A stretch of DNA of 64,000 bases, from NCBI GenBank assembly GCA_024734495.1, contig JALMQS010000666.1:752295-816294 (forward strand). The letters are read 5' to 3'. Origin of the DNA: Forficula auricularia (taxonomy: Eukaryota > Arthropoda > Insecta > Dermaptera > Forficulidae). Numbering within the stretch: the stretch's first letter is position 1; the number at the start of each line of letters is the position of its first letter. Below, piece after piece: positions 51,315 through 63,138 of the stretch. The translations under genes were made by a program, and so were the position numbers. Below the pieces are notes generated by a model. That model was not told the origin of the DNA. It ran no database searches and saw nothing but the letters and a program-made list of their open reading frames with translations.

Positions 51315-51963
51315 TACTATATATATTTATCTAGATTAATTTGTAACAACGCTTAGAGAAATTTCTCTAAAAAAATTACCCTCTTGCCTAGAATCGAACC
51401 GACGAACTCTTGAACTATGGTCATCAGCTCTAACCATTAGACCAATGTCACATTAATATTTATACCTTGATTTCTTTTACTAAAACTATATATTTTTGAT
51501 TTAGACTTTGTGTCTAGATAATATTGTATTCATTTGAACTCGAATGAAAATGAAAAAACACCAATAGATTTTAAATTAAGAAACATTAAATATATATTAA
51601 TTAACGAGGCAAATTTGAAATATAATTCTCAGCTCGGATTTTAAACTGATGGCTCCAATCGATTTTCATTAACCAGGCAAATTTGAAATATATATATTCG
51701 AATTTTGAAATGAAAGACTCCAATTCATTTTAAATTAAGAAACATTAAATATATTGATAATTGTTCCTCCCCCCCCCCTCGCCACTCAAAAATTAAAGAT
51801 GCGAAACTTTTAAGAGACGATGTATTTTCGGTAGTTTACGGGTATACATTTGGAGTGTGGTTTTTTAAGAGGAATAAAATTTTTGGACCGAGACGCTGCC
51901 CGCCAGCGCACCAGCCCGGAGGGCCGAGCTTCGAGGGCGTGCCAAAGGCACGCCAAAAGCTCG
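51315..51963 (-). mobile_element. Family Q, long copy 1, with tRNA-like segment
   Basis: On the minus strand it starts CGAGCTTTTGGCGTGCC with a GC-rich hairpin (GGCGTGCC/GGCACGCC), followed by CTGGCGGGCAGCGTCTCGG. An AT-rich body with an internal repeat (AATTTGAAATATA twice) leads to a tRNA-like block, and it ends TATATATAGTA. It lies between A and T with no TSD. Matches 58400-59010 (plus). Confidence 0.8.
51377..51455 (-). tRNA. tRNA-like segment (A and B boxes), not a functional tRNA
   Basis: TGGTCTAATGGTTAGAGC and GGTTCGATTCT are good A- and B-box matches at tRNA spacing. The acceptor and anticodon stems do not pair, so it is more likely a pol III promoter of SINE type inside family Q. 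Confidence 0.45.
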
Positions 51964-52548
51964 TAATAAAATAACAAAATAAATAATATTAATAACAAAG
52001 TACTTTTTAGATCTTGACATTAGCACGGATGAAAAATTGATGCACTGCTTTAACTAAATTCTTGGTGGGTTTTTTTCAAGAATAAAATTCACTAAAAGCA
52101 AAATTATGAGCTCAACTATATAAGATAAAAAAATAATAATTATAATAATAAAGTTTCGAATATTTAAAAATCTTCTCTTTCTCATATTTTTCATTTTTTA
52201 AAATAATTATTATTTCAGTAATTTATATGCTACGACACTAACCAATTCTATAATTATATCATTCTACTACAAGGAGACAAGGAATTGGGGTTTCTAGAAC
52301 AATCACAATTAATTGATAATTTCTCTCCTAAAGACTAAAACTAGTCAGGACTTGTCTTTTAGATCTTTGCATACTCTTACACGTCAATAGATAAATATTG
52401 GATAGTCAGGGATTATTATATTAAAATGTTTCACCTAGAACCAACACCGAACTCCTTAAAAGTTAGGGATTATTATATCCGTGACCCTTTTAAAAAATAA
52501 ATTATCATTCCTCAAATCCTTCTTTCATCCCATTCGATTTAAACAAGG
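51964..52548. other. AT-rich intergenic
   Basis: No gene seen. CACCTAGAACCAACACC at about 52432 recurs at 26245. Confidence 0.35.
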
Positions 52549-53235
52549 GCTGTTCAACCCACAAAGTCATAAAATTCCTTAAAACATTGAGATTTATATG
52601 TAAATACTGGAAAACACAAAACAATTTGGGCTGATAATTTTTTTTCTCTAAAATAAGAAATCTAAAAATCTACTGTGAAATTTTCGAAAAATAAAACTTA
52701 TAATTTTAAATTTTGAATCTGGAACTAGATTTGAAAATTTCCGAAAAAATAATCATCATTTTGCTCTATTTTCGACTCCATTTTCATTAGAAATAAATTT
52801 TCTACTTGCAAACTTTCTGATTTAATGTTCTAGAACAAAATATAACAAAAAATGAATAAAAATACAAAAACATTAATAAAAATAAAAATTACAAATTTCA
52901 AAACAAATATCGTATTTAGTCTCTCTAAATATATCTAACTATTAGAATTGATAAATGTATTTTGGGAATTAATCATTTATTTTTCTATGAAAATCAAAAA
53001 TTCAGACCCTTTGTATTCATTTCAGATTTTTTCGAGGGTGTCAAAATTAATTTGTTTCGGTTTATGTATGTCTAATCCTAAGAGATAAAATTGAATAATA
53101 AGTAAATTTTTAGCTTCTTAATTTGTTTTTTGTCTAGTTAGGCCAAATGTCTTGCTTTAATTAATTATGAAGCTGTGAAGAGGCCCCTGGCTCTTCGGGA
53201 CGCCATGGCGTACAGTTTGGAAACCTCTGGTGTAG
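52549..53235. mobile_element. hAT-like ends around an AT-rich interior
   Basis: CAAGGGCTGTTCAACCCAC at the left. GGAAACCTCTG with GGCTCTTCGGGACGCC at the right is a second hAT-like end. The two tips do not match each other well, so they may belong to different elements. The interior is AT-rich and non-coding. Confidence 0.45.
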
Positions 53236-53756
53236 GTGCTTATCAAGGATTATAAGTTATTAGTCGTATAAAAATTTTAATCCGATTGAAATAAAGGAAG
53301 TGGGTGTAAATTAGGAGTGTCGCAAAATAAATATTTTAATCGTTCACATCTAGCATTCGGTAAGTTGCAGAGCTTTAGGATTTGAAACTTAAGCTATCTA
53401 GAGGCTAGAACAACAAACTACATTAAGATTTTGACTAAAATTGAAGAACAGTAAATATATATTCACTTGAAGATTTCGTCTTTTTTTCCGATTTTCTCAA
53501 AACGGCTTGGGGGTACACAAATTGAATAAAGAAAATTGGTATGATGATTTCAAATAAGGGAGAAACTAATGTGAAAGTTAAGTGGTGTCCACTACTTTGT
53601 CATTGTGGCTATATTAAAATTTTAAAATATTATAAACACCCCACGTGACATTATCATACCTCTGTCCCTTTTCGGAGACCTAATCAATCCTCCTTTATTT
53701 ACTTTTAACCCACCCTGAACTTTCCCTATATTATTTTAAAATGTCTAACAAATAAA
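53236..53756. other. Intergenic, no supported gene
   Basis: No repeat partner found. Confidence 0.35.
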
Positions 53757-54842
53757 CTCTGATGTAGCCATCCACTTGATTTTCATTTTTTGACCACCCC
53801 CCCCCCCCCCCACACTTTGTAAGATTTGTTTTTGAATTTTTAAGCTTCTGGGGGTCCACTGATTTTGTATAGAAAATTTAGTTAGGTTTGGTACAAGGGC
53901 CTAGATTTTCATTTTTAACCCCTCTCTACCCCCCTGAATTTTGAGTTGATATGCACCAAAATCTAATCAACTCTTAATCTCAAGGCACCAAAAATCTGGC
54001 TTTGATATTCAAACTAGTTTTTGAGCTAGCTTGTCCACAAAAATTTGGTAACGGAGGTACTAACAGACATTTTGACAAAATAATTATTATCTCGAAAAAT
54101 ATAATTTTTTTCGTTGTTCACTAATTAGAGCTTTTTTGTAGAGCGAAATGCCATGGTTTCGCTAATTTTTTTTAATCAAAATACTTTTAGCCGTTTTTGA
54201 GATATTTCGAAAAAAGAAGAAGAAAAAAACACATTTTACTTTACCATACAGGGTATGGACAAGTATTCGTAATCGTGCATGAAAAAAGTGTTGTTTTTTC
54301 CTTCTTTTTTCAAAATATCTCAAAAAATGGCTGAAACTATTTTAATTAAAAAAATTGAGCGAAACCATGGCAGTTCCTCTACAAAAAAGCTTTTATAAGT
54401 GAACATCGAAAAAATTATATTTTTCGAGATAATAATTGTTTTGTCAATATGTCTGTTAGTTAGTATTTTAGTTAGTTAGCTAGTTAGTCTTTGCGTTACC
54501 AAATTTTTGTGGACGAGCTAGCTAGTCGGAATATCGAAACCAAATTCCACACCTACTTTTGGTCCATTGATATTAAGAGCTGATTAGATTTTGGTGCATA
54601 TCGACCCAAAATTAAGGGGGTGGAGGGGGGGGTTAAAATTAAAAATCTAGGCCATTTGGGCAAACTCAACCAAATTTTGTATACATAATCAGTGGGACTC
54701 CAGAAGTCTTAAGATGGAAAAACTAACCCCTCCCCTACATGATTATAAATAATTTTATTAACAATTAAATACCATATAAGTGAAGGGCCATGTTGTGTGG
54801 TAAAGCCAAGTGGATGGCCACATTAGAACACGTCAGCTTATT
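53757..54842. mobile_element. Head-to-head pair of family A copies
   Basis: 53757-54234 is an inverted copy (GATGTAGCCATCCACTTGA first) and 54236-54842 a direct copy starting TACTTTACCATACAGGGTA. They meet at the CCATACAGGGTATGG tip. A further inverted tip lies at 54843-54893. The arms are diverged, so they were probably separate insertions or an old inverted duplication. Confidence 0.8.
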
Positions 54843-54894
54843 TTATGCACGATTATAATACTTGACCATACCCTGTATGGTAAATTAAAAAATA

Positions 54895-55639
54895 TTATTG
54901 AAATAAATTTGATTTTGATATTTCAACAGTCCTCGGGACAGTCTAGCTGATAATTATTCTATTAATTGAATATAATATATAGAGAAATAAAACGATTTCG
55001 ATTAATGTTTAAACACAAATTATTATATATATACATATAAAGAGATTATATATTAGCTAGCCAAATGGAAATGGAATGATTGAATCAGTTGTTTCAGCAT
55101 TATTCGCTAATGACCCGACGCTTTGATCGCTTTTTATCGCGATTAACTTTTTAATAGTATTTAAAAATAAAATAAAAAATACTCAATCAGAATTGAAAAA
55201 AAGGTGTGTTGGTTTCGTGTTAGGAGAATAATAAAATCACAACGCTCCATGGTTTATATAACCTACCTATCCAAAATAATCATCAAATTAAAAAAAACTC
55301 CTAAAACTCTATTGCGCTTAAAAAAGATAACGTCGCTTAATTATATATATATATAGATTTATTTCTTTATAATTATCTTTTTAGTAATGAGTCGGATTGA
55401 TAGCATCTTTGTAACCGATACATATAGGTATCTATAAATCTGAACAATAAAATAAATTGATACTTTAGCGATGATTTTTTTCCGTGTTCCATATATTTGC
55501 TTATTCATTTTATGGTAGCCAATTTGAAGTTATAGAATTTGAAAAATAATTCAGATGGGATCTGTCGGGAATTTCTGAAATGTTGCCTTGGCAATTGACT
55601 CGACAGTTAGAAGAAGGAAATAAACACCAAAAAATGATT
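54895..55639. other. AT-rich intergenic
   Basis: No supported feature. The 65-codon frame on the minus strand at 55510-55707 overlaps a family A fragment. Confidence 0.35.
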
Positions 55640-55830
55640 TTCAAGTATTGTAATCGTGCATGAAAAAAGGTGTTTTTTTTTTGCTTTGTTTTTTCGAAAT
55701 ATCTCAAAAACGGCTGAAACTATTTAGATTGAAAAATAGTTGCCGAAACTATGGCGTTTTGCTCTAAAAAAAAGCCCTTATAAGTGAACATCGAAAAAAT
55801 TATATTTTTCGAGATATTAGCTGTTTTACT
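55640..55830 (+). repeat. Family A fragment
   Basis: TCAAGTATTGTAATCGTGC through AACATCGAAAAAATTATA. It breaks into the ORF that follows. Confidence 0.7.
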
Positions 55831-56158
55831 CGGCTACGCGAAGTTCGATATTGCTCAAAATTTACAGTTATTAGTTTTTTATCTATACGAACAGGTTTCA
55901 GGGTTGACAAGGAACAAAACCTTCTCCAAGCCCGCTAAAATCAACTGTTTCAAAAGTGTTAATTTGAAGAAGAATGTAAATCCGGAATTTGTTTCTTTCT
56001 TGAAACTTATATTCACGTCCAATGGGGCGTTTAAAAAAATATTTCAATGCTTTCCAGTTCGTCGGCATTCGTTTTTGCAGTGTGAAAGAAATTTTGACAC
56101 TAAAAAAACAAAGAAATTGTTAGGATTTACACACCAGACGAGACAATTACTTGATTAG
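55784..56158 (+). CDS. Fragment of an unnamed transposon-type protein fused to family A sequence
   Basis: A frame of 124 codons. The first ~12 codons lie in family A sequence. From about 55825 the content changes: FDIAQNLQLLVFYLYEQVSG, then EFVSFLKLIFTSNGAFKKIF, then FPVRRHSFLQCERNF. I recall a pattern D.C.GQN....F......GHS....DRDF.I from a repetitive insect protein group that looks like a DDE-type transposase core, and this matches it loosely. Here the GQN equivalent is AQN and GHS is RHS, so key positions are altered. No other part of such an element is visible. It is probably a decayed fragment, not a host gene. Confidence 0.4.
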   Translation: MNIEKIIFFEILAVLLGYAKFDIAQNLQLLVFYLYEQVSGLTRNKTFSKPAKINCFKSVNLKKNVNPEFVSFLKLIFTSNGAFKKIFQCFPVRRHSFLQCERNFDTKKTKKLLGFTHQTRQLLD

Positions 56159-56613
56159 AATAGAATAGAATTTTTATTTTAGCACTTATTAAAAGGTGTT
56201 CCTACTTGTATAAAAAAATCCTATTGTATAATTAAAAAGAAAATCACATTCAAATTCAATAATTAATACAACACTCCTCATTAAGCAAAGCTTGTGTGGA
56301 GGGGTGGTCTGACATCATAGCCTATCTGTTCATTTTAATTCATATACACATAAAAAACAATGTACATACTCTTAAACACACACTAAAACCTCCAAAACCA
56401 AATCAAACTCAAGGCCTAAATAAAATTTCAACTCTAAATTCTAATCAAATTTCTCAATTTCAAACACGAATAAGCAATAACAAAACATTTTTGAGTGCGC
56501 CCAATCCAAAGTAGGTAGGTATTGAAATAATACCATATATATTTTTTTTTTAATTTATCATTTATTGAAAAAAGTTTGAGATTATTAAAAAAAAAATCAA
56601 ATAATAATAATAA
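56159..56613. other. AT-rich intergenic
   Basis: No supported gene. The 72-85-codon frames on both strands are low-complexity. Confidence 0.35.
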
Positions 56614-57478
56614 CACTGTTCGACAAAAAATTTCTCCCCGTATATCTAGCAATGGATTCCAGAAGAGTTTTCTACTCAGATTATCTTGCAATTTCCCGAT
56701 TTTTTACAACACGTCAGAATTTTGAGATGTTATCGATCAAAATGACGAAAAAGGTCATTTTGACCTATTTTCGAGTCCCATTAAATATTAAACAGCAATA
56801 TTTGAAATCAAAATATTTTGTTGACGTAATAGAAAACAGCTTCCTCTTTGATTTTCACATTACCAATTGTTTTTAGCTCAATTATAACTCGAGTTATATC
56901 TAAATAACTAAAACTACGTGATTTTAAAGGATAATAAACATTGATAAAAACATAAGTTTTTAGTCTTTTAGCTATGACTCGGGTTCTAATTGAGCTATAA
57001 ATAAGTTGTAAATTGAAAATCAAAGAGGATGCTGTTTTCTATTACGTCACCAAAATATTTTGATTTCAAATATTGCTGTTTAATATTTAATGAGACTCGA
57101 AAATAGGTCAAAATGGCCTTTTTCGTCATTTTGATCGATATCATTTTAAATTTTTATTTATTGAACCAATTATTTTACATGAATTAGCGTATCCATTGTA
57201 TTTGAGCTTCGACTTCGGACTTCCCCACCATCGACTATCCTTGATTTTCTTGAGCTGCCAACATCTTTTTAGTCCTTGTTTTTAGAAAGAGGAAAAAACT
57301 AATTAAAAAAAACCTCTTTTCCGATAATCCTTCTCATTCATTTTGATCGATAATATCTCAAAACTCTGATGTGTTGTAAAAAATCGGAAAATTGCGTGAT
57401 ATTCTGAGTAGAAAACTCTACTGTAATCCATTTTTAGGTTTAAGGGGGAAATTTTTGTTTAATTTTTGTCGAGCAGTG
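56614..57478. mobile_element. Family I palindromic element, copy 2
   Basis: Tips CACTGTTCGACAAAAAATTT and TTTTTGTCGAGCAGTG. The arms are reverse complements with an axis near 56935. SINE-B copy 4 is nested in the right arm at 57141-57338. Frames of 60-74 codons in the arms are not supported. Confidence 0.88.
57141..57338 (-). mobile_element. SINE-B copy 4 with 14-bp TSD
   Basis: TSD CATTTTGATCGATA at 57127-57140 and 57339-57352. The insert is minus-oriented with an A-rich 3' tail (TTTTAAATTTTTATTTA at its left). The uninterrupted sequence is visible in family I copies at about 48995 and 59046. Confidence 0.92.
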
Positions 57479-57720
57479 TAATTATTCCACTTTAGGATTG
57501 TATTTTCCAAATAAATAAATAAACAACTAATAGTATAACATAGAAATTAATGGCTTTTTCAATTTTTTGGCGAGAATATCGTCAATAGAAATTAATGAAA
57601 TCTAATTTTCGCGTTAAAATACAATTCACTAAAAATTCCATTGATTATCAAGTGGCAGGTCAGCTCCCTATCCATCTGAGAGTGAATTTATTTCATGGGT
57701 CTTGGGGCCTGGGAGAAGGA
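57479..57720 (+). repeat. Duplicated flank, copy 1
   Basis: TAATTATTCCACTTTAGG through CATCTGAGAGTGAATTTATT, repeated at 59187-59411 directly after the other family I copy. Confidence 0.88.
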
Positions 57721-57734
57721 TGCGGCGGAGTGTA

Positions 57735-57870
57735 CACTTTTTATTAATTACACCGGTTACTTGACCACTCAGGAGAATATGTTTTAAAATTTCAAGTCAA
57801 TCAGTTAAGCCGTTTAATCTGGAGATCGGTGAACATTAGAGTTATAGAATCAGAAAACTATTATATTGAT
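57735..57870 (-). repeat. Repeat E fragment
   Basis: CCGGTTACTTGACCACTCAG through GAACATTAGAG, inverse of 39600-39735. Confidence 0.75.
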
Positions 57871-58399
57871 AATTTTGGAGTTAATAAATTTTAGAATTAT
57901 TTAAATAACACTGCTCGAGAAAAATTAAACAAAAATTTCTCCCCGTAAACCTAACAATGGATTCCAGTAGAGTTTTATAGGCTGATTATCATGCAATTTT
58001 ACGATTTTTTACAACAGAGGTCAGCGTTTTAATATATTATAGGTAGAAACGACGAAAAAGATTATTTTGACCTAATTTTCTAGTCCCATTAAATATTAAA
58101 CAGCAATATTTGAAATCAAAATATTTTGTTAACGTAATAGAAATCAGTTTCCTCTTTGATTTTCATATTACCACTTGATTTTAGCTCAATTAGAACTCGA
58201 GTTATAACTAAAAAACTAAGACATTATGTTTTTATCAATGTTTATTATCCTTTATAATCACGTAGTTTTAGTTTTTTTAGTTATAACTCGAATTCTAATT
58301 GAGCTACAAACAATTGGTAATTTGAAAATCAAAGAGGAAGCTGTTTTTTATTACGTCAAGAAAATATTTTGATTTCAAATATTGCTTTTTAATATTTAA

Positions 58400-59010
58400 C
58401 GAGCTTCGAGGGCGTGCCGAAGGCTGGTGCGCTGGCGGGCAGCGTCTCGGTCCAAAAATTTTATTCCTCTTAAAAAACTACACTCCAAATGTATACCCGT
58501 AAACTACCGAAAATACATCGTCTCTTAAAAGTTTCGCATCTTTAATTTTTGAGTGGCGAGGGGGGGGGGGAGGAACAATTATCAATATATTTAATGTTTC
58601 TTAATTTAAAATGAATTGGAGTCTTTCATTTCAAAATTCGAATATATATATTTCAAATTTGCCTGGTTAATGAAAATCGATTGGAGCCATCAGTTTAAAT
58701 TATATTTCAAATTTGCCTCGTTAATTAATATATATTTAATGTTTCTTAATTTAAAATCTATTGGTGTTTTTTCATTTTCATTCGAGTTCAAATGAATACA
58801 ATATTATCTAGACACAAAGTCTAAATCAAAAATATATAGTTTTAGTAAAAGAAATCAAGATATATATATTAATGTGACATTGGTCTAGTGGTTAGAGCTG
58901 ATGACCATAGTTCAAGAGTTCGTCGGTTCGATTCTAGGCAAGAGGGTAATTTTTTTAGAGAAATTTCTCTAAGCGTTGTTACAAATTAATCTAGACAAAT
59001 ATATATAGTA
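58400..59010 (+). mobile_element. Family Q, long copy 2
   Basis: Starts CGAGCTTCGAGGGCGTGCC, ends ATATATATAGTA. The host family I sequence continues exactly across the site, with no TSD, between A and T (compare 57083-57095). A|T insertion without duplication is the Helitron pattern, but the tips are not the canonical TC...CTRR. Confidence 0.82.
58877..58955 (+). tRNA. tRNA-like segment in family Q, not a functional tRNA
   Basis: TGGTCTAGTGGTTAGAGC and GGTTCGATTCT, as in the copy at 51377-51455. The boxes are conserved between copies while the stems remain unpaired. Confidence 0.45.
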
Positions 59011-59186
59011 TGAGACTCGAAAATAAGTCAAAATGGCCTTTTTCGTCATTTTCACCGATAATATCTCAAAACTCTGATGTGTTATAAAAAATCGGAAAAT
59101 TGCATAATAATCTGAGTAGAAAACTCTAGTGGAATCTATTGTTAGATTTACGGGGGAAATTTTTGTTTAATTTTTGTCGAGCAGTG

Positions 59187-59411
59187 TAATTATTCCACTT
59201 TAGGATTGTATATTCCAAATAAATAAATAAACAACTAACAGTATAACATAGACATTAATGGCTTTTCAATTTTTTGGGGAGAATATCGTCAATAGAAATT
59301 AATGAAATCTAATTTTCGCATTAAAATACAATTCACTAAAAATTCCATTGATTATCAAGTGGCAGGTCAGCTCCTGTCCATCTGAGAGTGAATTTATTTC
59401 ACGGGGCTTGG
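59187..59411 (+). repeat. Duplicated flank, copy 2
   Basis: Matches 57479-57720 with few differences. Offset 1708 bp. Confidence 0.88.
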
Positions 59412-60239
59412 GGATGGTTCAAGGGGGGGTTGCAATGGGGGAGGACAACTGTCCGGTGCGGTCGTGGTCGAGCAGATGAATGACCATGGCGCCAGCATCC
59501 AAAAAGGCGCCCCAGGAGGGCGGCGCAGGTGGCTGACATACACCACCAACCAGGGTCACACCCCCCCTGACAAATTCACTCAAATTAGGAACTCCCCGGG
59601 ACAACTTCAGACGGCTGGAAAACTTAGAGCCTGCCTGTCCTTGCCATACGGCTGCCACTATTTATACATATACATATGCACGAATTTATCAAGCATATAT
59701 GCATACGCGTTTCCATCAGGGAGGGCTTAACTTATTACCAAGTTAGAGAAATAAATCAAGAAATTAATTTGTCATTTGTCAGCCTCTCTGATGGTTTCGG
59801 TTTAAAACTTCTTTTAAGAATTATATATGTTCATCATTTAGGCATTTAATTTGATTCATTAAATCTCCGACCTACGCTCACTCACCTCACCAAAAGCGCG
59901 GGCTCTGATGGGAAGAAAAAAAGATTTTAATTAATTTGACGGTCCAAATCAAGTTCTTAACGAACCTCTCTTATGACCAAACGTTCCGTTCCGGGGGAAA
60001 TTAAATTTCTACGATTGACAGGCCCACGGGACGGGGATGCTGCTGCTGCTGCTATAGAAACTCAATTTAACGAAAGCTCAGAGAGAGAGAAAAGAATTAT
60101 AACGTCAATAAAATCGAGTATAGATTGGGATCAGGGCTTTTTTGGAGCTTGCGAAACCCAAAAGTAGATGGTGAGTAGATTCGACCCCCCCCCCCCATAA
60201 CTCAAAACTTTTAGATTTACACACTTAAAATTTTGCATG
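59412..60239 (+). other. GC-richer single-copy island with possible splice donor
   Basis: 59440-59640 is GC-rich, and two overlapping frames there (plus 59464-59730, minus 59419-59658) have no recognised domains. A 64-codon frame at 59973-60167 contains a (GCT)5 tract (AAAAA) and is followed at 60171 by GTGAGT after ATG, a donor-like context. These features would suit an untranslated or short coding exon, but the evidence is weak. Confidence 0.3.
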
Positions 60240-61490
60240 TCTAATAAGGCCCACTGGAACACCTAAAATCCCAAATTGAATGAATAAACCTATTATAGTT
60301 CTTGAGTTATTAATCTCTGAAAAGTGCCATTTTTAACACTCACTCACTCACTCACTGACTCACATATTAAAATCAAGAGTACCTCCGCTGATCCTAGAAT
60401 GCTGAAATTTGGTATTCTGGTAGAATTTGGATTACAATTAAAGGAAAAAATCGAAAAAGTGGAATTTTCCCTTTTTCAGGGTCTAAAATAAAGGGGTTAA
60501 ATTTATAAGCTTATCTAACATATAGTGAAAATACAATCAAGCTAGAAAGCTGAAATTTGGCATACTGGTAAAGCTTAGCATATTATTAAAGGAGGAAATT
60601 GAAAAACTGTAATTTTTCTTTCTTCGGGGTTTTTGAAATGAAGGGGTTAAATTTATAAGCTTATCTAACATATAGTCAAAATACAATCAAGCAAGAAAGC
60701 TGAAATTTGGCATACGGATAGTGCTTGACATATTAATAAAGGAGGAAATTAAAAAAAACGACATTTTCTTTTCTTCGGGATTCGAAATGAAGGGGTTTAA
60801 TTTATAGCCTTAATTAACATATAGTCAAAATACAATCAAGCTAGGATGCTGAAATTTGGCATACTGGTAAAGCTTGGCATATTAATAAAGGAGGAGAGTG
60901 AAAAATGGAAACTTTCCCTTCTTCAGGGCACGAAATGAAGGGGTGAAATTTATTGTCTTAATTAACATACAGTGGAATACAATCAAGCTAGAAAGCTGAA
61001 ATTTGGTATAATGGTAAAGCTTGGCATATTAATAAAGTAGGAAATTGAAAAACTGAAACTTTGCTTTCTTCAGGGCCCGAAATAAAAGGGTGAAAATTAT
61101 ATGCTTAATTAACATATAGTGGAAATACAACCAAGGAAGAAAGCTGAAATTAAGCTTACTGATAAAGCTTGGCATATTAATAAAGGCGGAAATTGAAAAA
61201 CCGAAACTTTCCTTTCTTCAGGGTGAAAATATAATCAAGCTAGAAAGCTGAAATTTGGCACACTGGTAAATCTTGGCATATTAGTAAAGGAGGGAATTGA
61301 AAAACCAAAACTTTTCTTCTTCGGGCCCCGAAATAAAAGTGTGAAATTTATAGGCTTAATTTACATATAGTGGAAATACAATGACCCTAGAATGCGGACA
61401 CATTAATAAACAGTGAAATCGAAAACCTGAAGTTTCCTATACAGGACATAAAAATGAAAAGGTGAAATTTAACTTCTATGTATTTTTTAA
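60240..61490 (+). repeat. Satellite-like array, ~148-bp units
   Basis: TACAATCAAGCTAGAAAGCTG or a variant recurs at about 60534, 60684, 60833, 60980, 61128 and 61379, with a shortened unit near 61233. Spacing is 147-150 bp. Each unit carries GCTGAAATTTGGCATACTGG and GGCATATTAATAAAGGAGG. A CTCACTCACTCACTCACTGA stretch precedes it at 60340. The array's first unit resembles a repeat start seen in other insects. Confidence 0.88.
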
Positions 61491-61504
61491 AATAAAAATT
61501 AATT

Positions 61505-62397
61505 TTTATAAAAAAAAATTAAATTCAACAAATAAAATAATAATAACTTAAAATAAAATAAAATACACTAAAATGTATAAAATAATTATCTTATTTAGTT
61601 ACAACTAAACAACGAAATATTAACTTGAAATTACTTTTGAAGTCGGTGCCAAACAAACTATACCTATAAGCGATCGTACCCGCCAAACGTACTAAGTAAG
61701 ATCCGTCAAGTGGGATTCATAAAATGAATATGTTTGGCACCGACTTCAAAAAGTAATTTCATGTTAACATTTCGTCGTTTAGTTGTAACTAAATAAGATA
61801 ATTATTTTATACCTTTTAGTGGATTTTATTTTATTTTTAAGTTATTATTATTTTATTTGTTGCATTTAATTTTTTTCAAGTCGGTTTTATTTTTTTCTTA
61901 AAAATTATTAGTGATGTTATTAATAGTGACTTAAAACCTTGCATGCATCTCGTAAGAGAAAGCGTCGGGCGAATGAATCAGAAAATGATAATAAAATTCA
62001 ATTCATAAATATAGAAATTCTCTCGAAACATTTGCGGGTTTTAAATCAATGTTTTTAAGATTTTTTTATAAAATATTTTATTTATTATAATTTCGATTAT
62101 TCAGTTATAAGAATTGGAGATTTACGTTATTTCGTCATTGATCATATCTTCAAAACATGACCAAATTAATATGGTACCACCCCTAAGGTACGCTCTTTCC
62201 AATAAAAAAAGAATCATTAAAATCGGTTCATAAACAAAGAAGTTATGCCTGAACAAACGTATCAAAAAAGGTCAAATACAAATTAAAAAAAAAAAAAAAA
62301 ACTGGACCAATCGGAAGCTAGACTGAACCCAATTCAAAAAAAATAATCAAAATCGGTTCAAAATTTGCTAAAGGATAAAACTTTTCAAAACTAAAAA
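61505..62397 (-). mobile_element. Element N, copy 3, truncated
   Basis: Foldback P1, copy c, at 61510-61910, then body sequence TTGCATGCATCTCGTAAGAG (no H insertion) to TCAAAATCGGTTCAAAATTT, where it breaks into copy 4. Confidence 0.78.
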
Positions 62398-63138
62398 ATA
62401 ATTTTTAAGAAAAAATAAAAACCGACTTCAAAAATTAAATTCAACAAATAAAATACACTAAAAGGTATAAAATAATTATTATCTTATTTAGTTACAACTA
62501 AACGACGAAATATTAACATGAAATTACTTTTTGAAGTCGGTGCCAAACAAACTATACCTATAAGCGAGCGTACCCGCCAAACGTACTAAGTAAGATCCGT
62601 CGAGTGCGATTCATAAAATGTATGTGTTTGGCACCGACTTCAAAAAGTAATTTCATGTTAATATTTCGTCGTTTAGTTGTAACTAAATAAGATAATAATT
62701 ATTTTATACCTTTTAGTGTATTTTATTTGTTGCATTTAATTTTTTGAAGTCGGTTTTTATTTTTCTTAAAAATTATTTTTATTGTTCTCTTTTTAGTGAT
62801 GTTATTAATAGTGATCATATCATCAGAACTTGACCAAATTAATATGACACCATCCCTAAGACACCCCCTATCGGATAAAAAAAGAACCATCGAAATCGGT
62901 TCATAAACAAAGAGGTTAGGTCTAAACAAACCTAATAAAAAAGGTCTAATACCTATGAAAAAAAAAACGAAAAAAAATGGGACCAATCGGAAGCTAGACT
63001 GGACCCAATGCAAAAAAAATTTTCAAAATCGGTTGACAATTGGCGGAGATATAAGGTAACATAGGCACAAAAAAAAAAAAAAAAAAAAAAAAATCAGTCG
63101 AATAGAGAACCTCCTCCTTTTTTGAAGTCGGTTAAAAA
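62398..63138 (-). mobile_element. Element N, copy 4, most complete
   Basis: Foldback P1, copy d (62398-62790), a short body, an A-run at 63070-63093, and the terminal block GAGAACCTCCTCC to GAAGTCGGTT. At 741 bp it defines both tips. Confidence 0.82.

Larger units (their letters stand above)
57909..59186. mobile_element. Family I palindromic element, copy 3
   Basis: Tips CACTGCTCGAGAAAAATT and TTTTTGTCGAGCAGTG. The axis is near 58245. Family Q copy 2 is nested at 58400-59010, between TTTAATATTTAA and TGAGACTCGA. Confidence 0.88.

Noticed and set aside
58877..58955. Functional tRNA gene
   Set aside because: A and B boxes are good, but the acceptor and anticodon arms do not pair, and the same block lies in another family Q copy.
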